DNA of 37,871 nt, taken from assembly GCF_001043955.1 (NCBI RefSeq), contig NZ_LABZ01000255.1, forward strand, positions 1 through 37,871, written 5' to 3'. Within the stretch, counting starts at the first letter, position 1, and each line of letters opens with the position of its first letter. The position numbers and the translations under genes were made by a program. This DNA is from Methylobacterium tarhaniae. Its GTDB lineage: Bacteria > Pseudomonadota > Alphaproteobacteria > Rhizobiales > Beijerinckiaceae. The notes below the pieces were generated by a model, which saw only the letters and a program-made list of their open reading frames with translations, was not told where the DNA came from and did no database searches. This document shows positions 1 through 7,984 of the stretch, in pieces.

Positions 1-726
1 GCCGTAGATCACCCGCTGGCCGCGCACCATGACATACCGGCCCGGCCCGCTCTTCTCGCGGATGACGAGGCGGCGGTACTCGGGCGAGCCGACCCGCACC
101 CGGCGGCCCTGGATCACCACGTACTCGACCCGGCCGGGACGCACGCGCCGCTCGCGCTGCTCGACCACGACGAGGCGGCGGTACTCGGGCGAGCCGTAGA
201 TCACCCGCTGGCCCGCCACCGTGACGGTGCGGCGGCCGCCGACGGTCGTGACCCGATCCGAGATCCGGCTGTCCCGGGCCTCGCTGCGGAAGCCGGCCCG
301 GCCCTCGCGCTGCTCGAGGCGCTCGGCACGGTCGCCGCGGCGCTCGGTCCGGCGGTCGCCGTCGCGCTCACCGGCGCGGCCGGTCTCGGCACGGTCGCGG
401 GTCGCGTCCTTGCGGTCGGCCATTCCACCCTGGTTCATGCCGTCGCGGCCGGCGCCCGGACGGCCCTGCTCGGCGCGGGCCTGGCCGTCGGCCTTGCCCA
501 TCTCGCCCTTGCCCATCTCGCCCTTGCCCGCATCGCCCCTGCCCATCTCGCCGCGGGCCTGCGCGCCGGCACCCTGCTGCCCGGCTCCGGGCCCCGCCTT
601 CGCACCGGACTGGCTCATCTCGCCGCCCCGACCCGGCGCGGCGCCCGCGCCCGGGCTCCCGGCCCCTTGCGCGAAAGCCGAAGTGCTGAGCAGCAGCGCG
701 GCCAGTCCAACTGTCAATCTGTTCAT
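1..726 (-). CDS. Secreted Arg/Gly-rich repeat protein, C-terminus cut off by window edge
   Basis: The gene reads from an ATG at 726 leftwards and runs off the window with no stop, giving 242 visible codons. Residues 1-20 are a clean Sec signal peptide (MNRLTVGLAALLLSTSAFAQ). A low-complexity Gly/Ala/Gln/Met-rich stretch follows, with short repeats of the type GEMGKGEMGK, then an Arg/Asp/Glu-rich highly charged stretch. From about residue 165 there are imperfect tandem repeats built on the core GSPEYRRLV, each preceded by a G(Q/R)RV(I/R) segment; two full copies and the start of a third are visible. The product should be periplasmic or outer-surface. I do not recognise a named family; RcnB-like or other small periplasmic stress proteins share this build, but that is only resemblance. 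It is divergent from the gene starting at 1061. Confidence 0.75.
   Translation of the reverse strand, partial: MNRLTVGLAALLLSTSAFAQGAGSPGAGAAPGRGGEMSQSGAKAGPGAGQQGAGAQARGEMGRGDAGKGEMGKGEMGKADGQARAEQGRPGAGRDGMNQGGMADRKDATRDRAETGRAGERDGDRRTERRGDRAERLEQREGRAGFRSEARDSRISDRVTTVGGRRTVTVAGQRVIYGSPEYRRLVVVEQRERRVRPGRVEYVVIQGRRVRVGSPEYRRLVIREKSGPGRYVMVRGQRVIYG
64..213. repeat. Intragenic direct repeats coding for GSPEYRRLV units
   Basis: The 28 bases at 64-91 recur exactly at 169-196, an offset of 105 bp (35 codons). The 21 bases at 1-21 recur exactly at 193-213. Both offsets are multiples of three, so the repeats encode repeated protein segments in the secreted protein on the minus strand. Near-perfect nucleotide identity suggests recent duplication or gene conversion between units. 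Confidence 0.85.
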
Positions 727-1060
727 GATCGTCTGCCTCCCTGCCGCCGGAATCGGTGCGGCGGCGCTTCGAAAGATGCTTCAAAACGCCGACCCCAAAA
801 TATCGTTCCGGACTATTCGCAGGTCTTCTGACGCAACGCGTGATGCAATAGTCAAGCTTCAGCATGAAGACTTGATGCCATGCAGCATGACACGGTGCGG
901 ACTGCGCAGGTGCGGGGACCTTGGCGTTCCACGGGCGAGGCCGCGCGGAACTGTTTCCGTAGGGCCAACGTTCCTGGTGACCGTAGCCGTTTCGCACCCG
1001 GAATCGCCCTCGCGCCGGATCCCGGGACGGCGGCATCGAGGCCGGAGGACAGCGCGCAGG
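727..1060. other. Divergent intergenic region, 334 bp
   Basis: This gap separates the secreted repeat protein (minus) from the glycosyltransferase-like gene (plus) and must hold both promoters. The part from about 780 to 880 is less GC-rich than its surroundings. A TTGACT hexamer on the minus strand near 853-858 could serve as a -35 element, but no convincing -10 hexamer lies at the right distance. Two similar octamers, TGACGCAA and TGATGCAA, lie 12 bp apart near 831-850. No open frame here looks coding. Confidence 0.4.
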
Positions 1061-3136
1061 ATGGTGGCGGAGCCGATGACGACGCAGCCCGGACGGGATT
1101 GGCTCGACCTCGCCAGCCCGCCCCCGCAGCCGCCGGGCAATCCCGAGGCGCCTGCTCCCTCCCGCCTCTCGGCCGGGAGCCGCCGGCTCTCCGAACGGCT
1201 GGAGCGTGTCGGCTCCGGTGCGGCCCGGGCCGGGAGCGCCGCATTCGGGCATCTCCAGCCGGTGATGGCGGCCGCGGCGGGGCCCTTGAGGCGCGCCGCC
1301 CCCGTCTGGCAGGAGGCGGCGGAGCGCGTCGGCGCCCATCCCCTCGCCGCCCGCGCCGCCGCAGCGGCGCGGCGGGCCGGGGCGCTGCCCTGGGGCCGCG
1401 CCCTCCTGCTCGCGGGGCTGGGCGTCGCCGGCCTCGCGACCGTCTTCCTGGTCTGGTGCGCCGCGACGCTGCCGCCCCTGGCCGGGCCGCAGCGCCCGGC
1501 CCGCACCGTGACGGTGCAGGCCGAGGACGGCACGCCGCTCGCCCAGCGCGGCTCCCCCCGGGGGCGGGCGCTTCCCCTGGAGGCGGTGTCGCCGGCCATG
1601 CGCCAGGCCTTCCTGGCCGCCCAGGACCCGTGGTTCGAGGACGATTACCGCCTCGACGCATCGGGGATCGCGGCCGTGATCAACCACGCCTTCCGCGACA
1701 CGATCAGCGACGGTCCCCGGTCCGGCAGCCCGCGCCTGACCCAGCGCCTCGTCCGCCGCGACCTCATCGGGGCGGCCCCGGGCGAGGCGCGCAGCCTCGC
1801 CGACCGGGTGCGCGAGGCGATGCTGGTCCTGTGGCTCTCCGCGCGGGAGGACCGCCCGCGGATCCTCGCCCGTGCCCTCGACCTCGCTCGCTTCGGACCC
1901 GACCTGACCGGGATCGACGCGGCGGCGAGGACCGTGTTCGGCAAGGAGGCAAGCTCCCTCGGCCCGGCGGAGGCGGCCTATCTCGCCGGCCTGACCCTCG
2001 CCCCCGGCCTGCAACCCGACCGGGACGTGACGGCCGTCCGGGCGCTCGGCCGCGACGTCCTCGACGACATGATGATGATGGGGCGCCTCACCGGCGCGCA
2101 GAGGACGGAGGCCGGGCGGGCGCTCGACGGTCTCAGCCCGGTCGGGGCCACGCCGGTGACCCGCAGCGGCGTGCCCGATCTCGTCCTGGCGGAGGCCGCC
2201 GGCCGGCTCGGTCCCGAGCCGCCCCGCGAGGCGGTGGTGCGCACCACCCTCGACCGCGAGGTGCAGGCCATGGCCGAGAAGGCGGTGGAGCGCCGCCTCG
2301 ACGCGGCCGGCCGCGGCGGCACCCGGGCGGGCCTCCTGGTCCTCGGGCCCGATGGCGGCGTGCAGGCGGTGGTCGCCGGTGGCGCCCCGCTCACCGAGAC
2401 GCCGGACACCCGCCGCGCGGCTCTGGCCAGCCTGCGCCATCTCGGCCGCGACGGGCGCCCGGTCTACGACCGGCTCGTCGCCGGGCCGATGCCGGCGGCG
2501 GAGCGGCGCGGAGCGCTCCTCTCGCTGCTCGCCGACCTCGCCCGGCCGACCGGGGACACGGAGGATCCGGGTGACCGGGACGGGCTCTTCGTCGGATCGG
2601 TCGGCGACCTTCTCGTCGGCACCTATCTTTCCGGCGGATCGGCCGAGAACGGGGCCGGCGACGCGCCGGAGGCCCTGTTCCAGGACCTGGCGGCGCAGAT
2701 CGCCAAGGCCCGGCCGGCCCCGCAGGTCGCGGAAGCGCGGGAGGCCGCCCGCGAGACCGCCAGCACGGCTCGCGGTGCGGCCCGACCGGCCTGGCAGAAT
2801 CCCGGCGAGCGCCCGGCCGCGGCGCCGTCCCTGCGCGGCGTGCCGCGGGTGATCGATACCGGCCGCCTGCGCCTCGAGGGGCAGGCGGTCCGCCTCGCCG
2901 GCGTCGAGGGGCAGGGCGGCACGCTCGCCCGCGAGTTCCGCCAATACCTGCGCCGGCGCGAGGTGACCTGCCAGCCGGCCGGCGGAGCGGATCTCTACCG
3001 CTGCCGCGCCGGCGACCAGGACCTGTCCGAGGTTGTGCTGTTCAACGGCGCCGGCCGCGCCGCACCGGGCGCCCCGCCGGAACTGCAGGCGGCGGAGGCG
3101 AGCGCCAAGGCGCGCAAGGCCGGGATGTGGCAGTGA
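1061..3136 (+). CDS. Membrane-anchored degenerate GT51/PBP1-like protein with C-terminal thermonuclease-like domain
   Basis: 691 residues if started at ATG 1061 (GGAGG at 1044-1048); ATG 1076 is an alternative. Residues 1-110 are Pro/Ala-rich and presumably cytoplasmic, 115-138 form one membrane segment, and the rest should be periplasmic. Residues 150-300 resemble the glycosyltransferase 51 domain of class A penicillin-binding proteins. However, the motif holding the first catalytic glutamate (EDxxF) reads QDPWF at 188-192, and the GSTITQQ motif is altered to GSPRLTQR ending near 229. A segment like the start of a transpeptidase domain follows (TTLDREVQAMAEKAV), but no SxxK or KTG motif is visible. 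Residues 597-691 match the staphylococcal-nuclease fold (RLAGV, DQDLSEVVLFNGAGRA, KARKAGMWQ) but lack the usual DAPE acidic cluster. I infer a non-catalytic envelope protein. It converges with livF, 12 bp away. Confidence 0.7.
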   Translation: MVAEPMTTQPGRDWLDLASPPPQPPGNPEAPAPSRLSAGSRRLSERLERVGSGAARAGSAAFGHLQPVMAAAAGPLRRAAPVWQEAAERVGAHPLAARAAAAARRAGALPWGRALLLAGLGVAGLATVFLVWCAATLPPLAGPQRPARTVTVQAEDGTPLAQRGSPRGRALPLEAVSPAMRQAFLAAQDPWFEDDYRLDASGIAAVINHAFRDTISDGPRSGSPRLTQRLVRRDLIGAAPGEARSLADRVREAMLVLWLSAREDRPRILARALDLARFGPDLTGIDAAARTVFGKEASSLGPAEAAYLAGLTLAPGLQPDRDVTAVRALGRDVLDDMMMMGRLTGAQRTEAGRALDGLSPVGATPVTRSGVPDLVLAEAAGRLGPEPPREAVVRTTLDREVQAMAEKAVERRLDAAGRGGTRAGLLVLGPDGGVQAVVAGGAPLTETPDTRRAALASLRHLGRDGRPVYDRLVAGPMPAAERRGALLSLLADLARPTGDTEDPGDRDGLFVGSVGDLLVGTYLSGGSAENGAGDAPEALFQDLAAQIAKARPAPQVAEAREAARETASTARGAARPAWQNPGERPAAAPSLRGVPRVIDTGRLRLEGQAVRLAGVEGQGGTLAREFRQYLRRREVTCQPAGGADLYRCRAGDQDLSEVVLFNGAGRAAPGAPPELQAAEASAKARKAGMWQ

Positions 3137-3148
3137 GGGCGTCCGCCC

Positions 3149-3883
3149 TCACACCCCCAGATAGGCCGCCGTCACCTCCGGATTGCGGGCGATCTCCGCC
3201 GCATGGCCCTGCAACCGGATCCGGCCGGTCTCGAGCACGTAGGCGTAGTCGGCGATGGCGAGCGCCGCGCTGGCATTCTGCTCGACGAGCAGGATGGTGC
3301 GCCCCTCCGCTCGCAACGACGCGATGATCGAGAAGATCTCGTCGACGATGAGAGGCGCGAGGCCCATCGAGGGCTCGTCGAGGAGGAGCAGGACCGGCTC
3401 GGCCATCAGCGCCCGGCCCATTGCCAGCATCTGCTGCTCGCCGCCCGAGAGATAGCCCGCCTGCTGGCGCAGCCGCTCGGCGAGCCGCGGGAACCGCGCC
3501 TCGACCGCCGCCTGCCGCCGCGCGGCTTCCGGCCCCGGGACGTGGTAGGCGCCGAGGCGCAGGTTCTCGGCCACCGTCATGTTGGCGAAGACCTGGCGGC
3601 CCTCCGGCACCTGCACGATGCCGCGCCGCGCGATGCGGTGCGCCGCCTCGCCGGCGATGTCGACGGGAGACTCGTCGCCGAACAGCACCCGGCCGGCCCG
3701 GGGCTTCATCAGGCCCGAGAGGCTGCGCAGGATCGTGGTCTTGCCGGCGCCGTTCGAGCCGATCAGCGACACGATGCTGCCGCGCCGGACCGAGAGCCCG
3801 ATGCCGTGGACCACGTCGGCCCGGCCGTAGCCGAGGCGCAGGCCCTCGACCGCGAGAAGTTCCGGGGAAGCCGGCTCCGTCAC
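3149..3883 (-). CDS. livF: Branched-chain amino-acid ABC transporter ATP-binding protein LivF
   Basis: 244 residues, normal for LivF. This is one of the two cytoplasmic ATPases that power uptake of leucine/isoleucine/valine or related amides through LivHM. Walker A is GSNGAGKT (residues 42-49), the signature is LSGGEQQ, and Walker B runs into LLLDEPSMGLAP, which is typical of LivF rather than LivG. The start is GTG at 3883, overlapping the livG stop as GTGA, so the two are translationally coupled. It is the last gene of the livKHMGF unit. The substrate cannot be read from the ATPase; HAAT transporters of this type also carry urea, amides and aromatic acids. Confidence 0.93.
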   Translation of the reverse strand: MTEPASPELLAVEGLRLGYGRADVVHGIGLSVRRGSIVSLIGSNGAGKTTILRSLSGLMKPRAGRVLFGDESPVDIAGEAAHRIARRGIVQVPEGRQVFANMTVAENLRLGAYHVPGPEAARRQAAVEARFPRLAERLRQQAGYLSGGEQQMLAMGRALMAEPVLLLLDEPSMGLAPLIVDEIFSIIASLRAEGRTILLVEQNASAALAIADYAYVLETGRIRLQGHAAEIARNPEVTAAYLGV

Positions 3884-4689
3884 GACACGGCTCCCCGGCT
3901 CACGCTGACGTCATGGCTGCCGGTACCGAGATAGGCCTCGATCACCGCCGGGTGGGCGCGCACCTCGGCCGGCGTGCCGTCGGCGATCCGGCGGCCGAAA
4001 TTCAGGACCGTCAGCCGGTCGCACAGGCTCATCACCAGGGGCATGTCGTGCTCGACGAGCAGCAGGGTCAGGCCGCGCTCGTCGCGCAGGCGGCGCAGGA
4101 GGCCGAGGAGGGCGTGGGTCTCGGCCGGGTTCATGCCGGCGGCGGGCTCGTCGAGAAGGACGAGGCGCGGCTCGCAGGCGAGCGCCCGGGCGATCTCCAG
4201 CCGGCGCTGGTCGCCATAGGGCAGGTCGCCGGCGCGGGTGTCGGCGGCATCCAGCAGGCCGACGAAGGCCAGGAGGTCGCGGGCCTTGGCCTTGGCCTCG
4301 CGCTCCTCGGCCCGGAAAGCCGGACCGCGCAGCAGGATGCCCCAGGTGGAGGACAGCCGCGTGTGCATCCCGGTCATGACGTTCTCCAGCACCGTCATCT
4401 CGGAGAAGATGCGGATGTTCTGGAACGTGCGGGCGAGCCCGAGCGCCGTGCGCCGGTAGGGCGCCAGCCCGTCGAGGGGCTGGTCGCCGAGGCGCACGCT
4501 GCCGGCGCTGGGCGCCAGCACCCCGGAGACGAGGTTGAACAGGGTGGTCTTGCCGGCGCCGTTCGGGCCGATCAGCCCGTGGACGGTGCCGGGCGTCACG
4601 GTGAAGTCGACCGAATCGACCGCGACGAGGCCCTGGAAGCGGCGGGTGAGACCCGCGACGGTGAGGAGAGCCCGATCGTGCTGAGTCAT
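3880..4689 (-). CDS. livG: Branched-chain amino-acid ABC transporter ATP-binding protein LivG
   Basis: 269 residues, starting at ATG 4689, 5 bp after the livM stop, and overlapping livF by 4 bp at its 3' end. Walker A is GPNGAGKT. The signature region reads LPYGDQRRLEIARAL, the divergent form characteristic of LivG, and Walker B is VLLDEPAAGMNP. The C-terminus has the LivG-type extension ending in EAYLG. It pairs with LivF as the ATPase heterodimer on the LivHM membrane core. The reading frame also stays open upstream through livM in another frame, but that part is not the gene. Confidence 0.93.
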   Translation of the reverse strand: MTQHDRALLTVAGLTRRFQGLVAVDSVDFTVTPGTVHGLIGPNGAGKTTLFNLVSGVLAPSAGSVRLGDQPLDGLAPYRRTALGLARTFQNIRIFSEMTVLENVMTGMHTRLSSTWGILLRGPAFRAEEREAKAKARDLLAFVGLLDAADTRAGDLPYGDQRRLEIARALACEPRLVLLDEPAAGMNPAETHALLGLLRRLRDERGLTLLLVEHDMPLVMSLCDRLTVLNFGRRIADGTPAEVRAHPAVIEAYLGTGSHDVSVSRGAVS

Positions 4690-4694
4690 GGCGG

Positions 4695-5534
4695 TCAGCC
4701 CGTCCGGGCGATGCGCCAGGGCAGGATGCCCCGCGGCATGAAGAGGACGGCGAGCACGATGATCAGGCCGTTCACCATCAGGCGGAAATCGGCGAGCGGG
4801 CGCAGGACCTCCGGCAGCAGGGTCAGGATGGTGGAGCCCAGCACCGGCGCCAGCGGCGAGCCGATGCCGCCCAGGAGCGCGTAGCTCAGGATCGTGACCG
4901 CGGCCTCGAAGCCGTACTCGTTCGGGCCGATGAACGAGGAGACGTGGGCCGAGAGGCAGCCCGCCACCCCGGCCATCGCCGAGGAGACGACCAGGGCGAC
5001 GAGCCGGTAGCGCGGCAGGTTGACCCCCATCACGCCGGCCGCGGCCTCGTCCTCGCGCATCGCCTCCATGGCGCGGCCGACGCGGGAGCGCGCCACCAGC
5101 GTCAGGCCGACCAGGAGGACCGCCAGCGTGCCGTAGATCGCCGGCACGCCGCCGCGCTCCGGGATGTTGGAGAGGCCGAGCGCCCCGCCGGCATAGTCCC
5201 AGTTCAGGAACACGATGCGGGTGATCTCGCCGAGCCCGATCGTCGCGATGGCGAGGTAGACGCCGGTGAGCCGCAAAGTCGGCCCGCCGACGACCAGCGC
5301 CAGCAGGGCCGGCACCAGGGCCGAGGCCAGCATCGACACGGCGAAGGGCGTGCCGAACTTCACCGAGAGCAGGGCGCCCGTATAGGCGCCGACGCCCATG
5401 AAGGCGGCCTGGCCCAGCGAGAGCTGGCCCACCGCCAGCACCACGTAGACCGAGAGGGCCAGGATGCCGTTCACCCCGATCCCGTGGATCAGGCTCTGGT
5501 AGGTCCAGTAGAAATCGTCGAGGGCTTCCCACAT
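4695..5534 (-). CDS. livM: Branched-chain amino-acid ABC transporter permease LivM
   Basis: 279 residues, ATG start at 5534, 4 bp after the livH stop. It is a polytopic inner-membrane protein with long hydrophobic stretches, for example near the N-terminus (GILALSVYVVLAVGQLSLGQ) and at the C-terminus (LIIVLAVLFMPRGI). The segments LSLGQAAFMGVGAYTGALLS and LLGGIGSPLAPVLG are typical of the LivM/BPD_transp_2 family. The length is on the short side for LivM but normal for HAAT-family members. It forms the transmembrane channel with LivH. Confidence 0.92.
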   Translation of the reverse strand: MWEALDDFYWTYQSLIHGIGVNGILALSVYVVLAVGQLSLGQAAFMGVGAYTGALLSVKFGTPFAVSMLASALVPALLALVVGGPTLRLTGVYLAIATIGLGEITRIVFLNWDYAGGALGLSNIPERGGVPAIYGTLAVLLVGLTLVARSRVGRAMEAMREDEAAAGVMGVNLPRYRLVALVVSSAMAGVAGCLSAHVSSFIGPNEYGFEAAVTILSYALLGGIGSPLAPVLGSTILTLLPEVLRPLADFRLMVNGLIIVLAVLFMPRGILPWRIARTG

Positions 5535-5538
5535 GGTC

Positions 5539-6420
5539 TTAAGCCCGCTTGGCGGCGGCGCGGCCGAACAGGCCGAGCGGACGGAACCACAGGGTGGCGA
5601 CGAGGAGCGCGAAGGCGATCATGTCCTTGAGGGTCGAGGAGAGGTAGGCGGCGGTGAGCACCTCGGCGAGGCCGAGGAGCAGGCCGGCGAGAAGGGCGCC
5701 CCGCAGGTCGCCGAGACCGCCCACGATGATGACCGCGAAGCCGCGCAGCATCATGTGCTCGCCCATGAAGGGCTGGATGGCGTTGAAGTTGAGGCCGACG
5801 AGCACCCCCGCGGCGCCGCCGATGGCGCCGGACAGGAACGACACGACCCGCAGCATCAGGGCGCCGTTGATCCCCATCAGGGACGCGGCGTCCGGGTTCT
5901 CGGCCACCGCCCGGATGGCGAGGCCGATCCGCGAGCCGCGCACCAGCGCCAGCAGCGCCAGCATCAGCACGATCGCCGCGCCGAGGATGAGGATCTGCGT
6001 CGTCCCGACCCGCACGTCCCCGAGGCTGTAGGCGCCGCCGGAGAAGACCTCGGCGGGGAAGCGGCGGATCTCGGTGCCGAGGGAGGCCGCCATGCCGGCA
6101 TAGAGGAAGAGGGTGGCCCCCAGCGTCACCATCAGCGAGGCGAGCTCGGGCGCCTTCGCCTTGCGCAGGCGGGTGAGGAGCAGCGTGTCGAGGACGACCG
6201 CGATCAGGCCCGCGACCAGCGCGCCGACCGGCAGGGCCGCCCAGATCGGCAGCCCGAGGCCTTGCGTGCTCCAGAGCGCCGCGAAGGCCCCGAGGGCGAA
6301 GTAGACCCCGTAGGTGAGGTTGATGACGCCCATCACGCCGAACATCAGCGTGAAGCCGATGGCGAAGAGGGCGTAGGTCGCGCCGAGCACGACGCCGTTG
6401 ACGAGCTGCTGCTCAAGCAT
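5539..6420 (-). CDS. livH: Branched-chain amino-acid ABC transporter permease LivH
   Basis: 293 residues, ATG at 6420. It is a polytopic membrane protein of the LivH family. The N-terminus LVNGVVLGATYALFAIGFTL and the internal segment FAVIIVGGLGDLRGALLAGL are hallmark LivH sequences. It is the first membrane gene after the binding protein, from which it is separated by 228 bp containing a strong hairpin (6583-6606). It overlaps none of its neighbours but sits 4 bp from livM, so H-M-G-F behave as one tight transcription and translation unit. Confidence 0.93.
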   Translation of the reverse strand: MLEQQLVNGVVLGATYALFAIGFTLMFGVMGVINLTYGVYFALGAFAALWSTQGLGLPIWAALPVGALVAGLIAVVLDTLLLTRLRKAKAPELASLMVTLGATLFLYAGMAASLGTEIRRFPAEVFSGGAYSLGDVRVGTTQILILGAAIVLMLALLALVRGSRIGLAIRAVAENPDAASLMGINGALMLRVVSFLSGAIGGAAGVLVGLNFNAIQPFMGEHMMLRGFAVIIVGGLGDLRGALLAGLLLGLAEVLTAAYLSSTLKDMIAFALLVATLWFRPLGLFGRAAAKRA

Positions 6421-6582
6421 GGGGGCTTGGAATTTCGGTGGGCGCCCGGCGCCCGAGGCGGCCCGGCCTCAGGGCCGAGCAGGATGACGATGGCGCGACG
6501 TGGCCGATATCGCGCGGCGGGTCAATCGGTGGGGAAGGCGCGAGAGACGCAGGCGCCATCGCATGACAACAGGGCGCGGGTC

Positions 6583-6606
6583 CCCCTCTCCCGTGTGGGA
6601 GAGGGG
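6583..6606. terminator. Perfect 10-bp hairpin between livK and livH
   Basis: CCCCTCTCCC (6583-6592), a GTGT loop and GGGAGAGGGG (6597-6606) form a perfect stem; flanking CGCGGG and CCCGCG could extend it. There is no U-tract. It lies inside the operon, 3' of the binding-protein gene and 5' of the permease genes, where such elements often act as partial terminators or mRNA stabilisers. The same kind of CTCTCCC/GGGAGAG palindrome occurs elsewhere in the window (22022 area, 35850-35879). Confidence 0.6.
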
Positions 6607-6648
6607 ATCCCGCGATTTATCCTTGGAACGTCCTAGAACAGCGCCCGC

Positions 6649-7788
6649 TTACTGAAGCAGCTGGAACTTGCCGCCCTTCATCACCAGCACCACGACGCCC
6701 GAGGTATCCGCCGGGTCGCGGCTGTCCGAGAACGAGAACGGACCCATCACGCCGGTATGCTTCACCTTGATCAGCGCGTCCTTGATCTTCTCAGGCTCCG
6801 GCGCGCCGGCCGCGTCGATCGCCTTGGCGACGATGAACAGGGTGTCGTAGGCCTGGGCCGCGAACTGGTCGGGCAGGTCGCCGCCGTACTTGTCCTTGAA
6901 GGCGTTGACGAAGGCCTGGTTGGCGGCGTCCGGCTTGCCGATGAACCACGGGCTGCCGACGAGGGTGCCGTCCGCCGCCTTGCCGGCGATGTCGCCGAGC
7001 TTGGGCGAGTTCAGGCCGTTGCCGCCGATGAAGAACACCTTCTCGGGAATGCCGAGCTGGCGCGCCTGGAGCTCGATGCCCGAGGCCGCCTCGACCAGGG
7101 CCGACAGCACGATCGCGTCCGGGTTCAGCGCCTTGATCTTGGTGAGCTGGGCCGAGAAGTCGGAATCCTTCGAGCCGAAGGTCTCGGTGCTCAGGGTCTC
7201 GATGCCGAGCTTCTCGAGCGAGGCCTTCATCACGTCGTAGGCCGACTTGGTGAAGGCGTCGTCGTTGCCGTACATCACGGCCACGCGCTTGACGCCGAAC
7301 TTCGCCTGCGCGGTCTTGAGCGTGACCGGGATGACGTCGGCCTCGGGGAGCGAGGTGCGGAAGACGTAGGGCCCGATCGCCGTGATGCCGTTGGCCGTCG
7401 TCGACGTGCCGACGATCGGCACCTTGCGCTCGTTGGCGACGGGGCCGGCGGCGAACATCTCGTTCGACAGGGTGGGGCCGAGGATCAGCGGGACCTTGTC
7501 GCGGCCGATGAGCTTGCGGGCGGCGTTGAGCGCCTGCTCCTTGGCGCCGGCCGAATCTTCGTAGGCGATGGCCAGCGGCCGGCCGCCGAGCACGCCGCCG
7601 GCCTTGTTGATGTCGGCGAGCGCGAGGTCGAAGCCGCGCTGGATGGCGATCCCGTAGCGGCTGTTCGGCCCGGTCAGGATCTCGATCGCGCCGAGCTTCA
7701 CCGGCGCCTTGTCCTGCGCCTGCGCGCCGGTCAGGCTGCTTCCCAGCACCGCCGCCGCGAGCAGCACTCTCCTCGACATCGACCGCAT
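6649..7788 (-). CDS. Branched-chain amino-acid type ABC transporter substrate-binding protein (LivK-like)
   Basis: 379 residues from ATG 7788. I chose this start because GGAGGA lies 6 nt upstream and the protein then begins with an ordinary signal peptide (MRSMSRRVLLAAAVLGSSLT, cleaved after AQA). An in-frame ATG at 7806 would add six residues but lacks a ribosome site. The mature part is a Peripla_BP_6 / type I periplasmic binding fold: it opens with PVKLGAIEILTGPNSRYGIA and has the family pattern of alternating Rossmann strands (VAVMYGNDDAFTKSAYDVMK, PDAIVLSALVEAASGIE). It delivers substrate to LivHMGF. The ligand is not determined by the sequence; branched-chain amino acids are the default for the family. 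Confidence 0.9.
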   Translation of the reverse strand: MRSMSRRVLLAAAVLGSSLTGAQAQDKAPVKLGAIEILTGPNSRYGIAIQRGFDLALADINKAGGVLGGRPLAIAYEDSAGAKEQALNAARKLIGRDKVPLILGPTLSNEMFAAGPVANERKVPIVGTSTTANGITAIGPYVFRTSLPEADVIPVTLKTAQAKFGVKRVAVMYGNDDAFTKSAYDVMKASLEKLGIETLSTETFGSKDSDFSAQLTKIKALNPDAIVLSALVEAASGIELQARQLGIPEKVFFIGGNGLNSPKLGDIAGKAADGTLVGSPWFIGKPDAANQAFVNAFKDKYGGDLPDQFAAQAYDTLFIVAKAIDAAGAPEPEKIKDALIKVKHTGVMGPFSFSDSRDPADTSGVVVLVMKGGKFQLLQ

Positions 7789-7918
7789 CCCGGTTCCTCC
7801 TCGCATCCGCTGTTCTGGTTGCCGTGCCGCACGACGACGGGCCGGGCTTCGGCACTGGATCGGAGAAGCGCCTTAAAGCACTGTGGGGCGGCGGTAAATC
7901 GTTTCCCGCGGCCACGCA

Positions 7919-7962
7919 CATGCGAGAACGGCCCCGCCGGTGGGCGGGGCCGTTCTCGCATG
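7919..7962 (-). terminator. Perfect 20-bp GC-rich hairpin, probable terminator of the META-domain gene
   Basis: Bases 7919-7938 and 7943-7962 are exact reverse complements around a GGTG loop. The element lies 22 bp downstream of the stop codon of the minus-strand gene ending at 7985 and upstream of the livK ribosome site. There is no U-tract, as is common in very GC-rich alphaproteobacteria. Confidence 0.7.
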
Positions 7963-7984
7963 CTGCGAAAGGATGATCCGATGA

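Noticed and set aside
368..2944. Long minus-strand open frame opposite the glycosyltransferase-like gene
   Set aside because: Arg/Gly/Ala-rich composition without domains, caused by high third-position GC on the coding strand; it is a shadow frame.
4690..5532. Frame continuous with livG upstream, suggesting a longer LivG
   Set aside because: The upstream part is an out-of-frame reading of livM; livG has its own ATG at 4689 and normal length from there.
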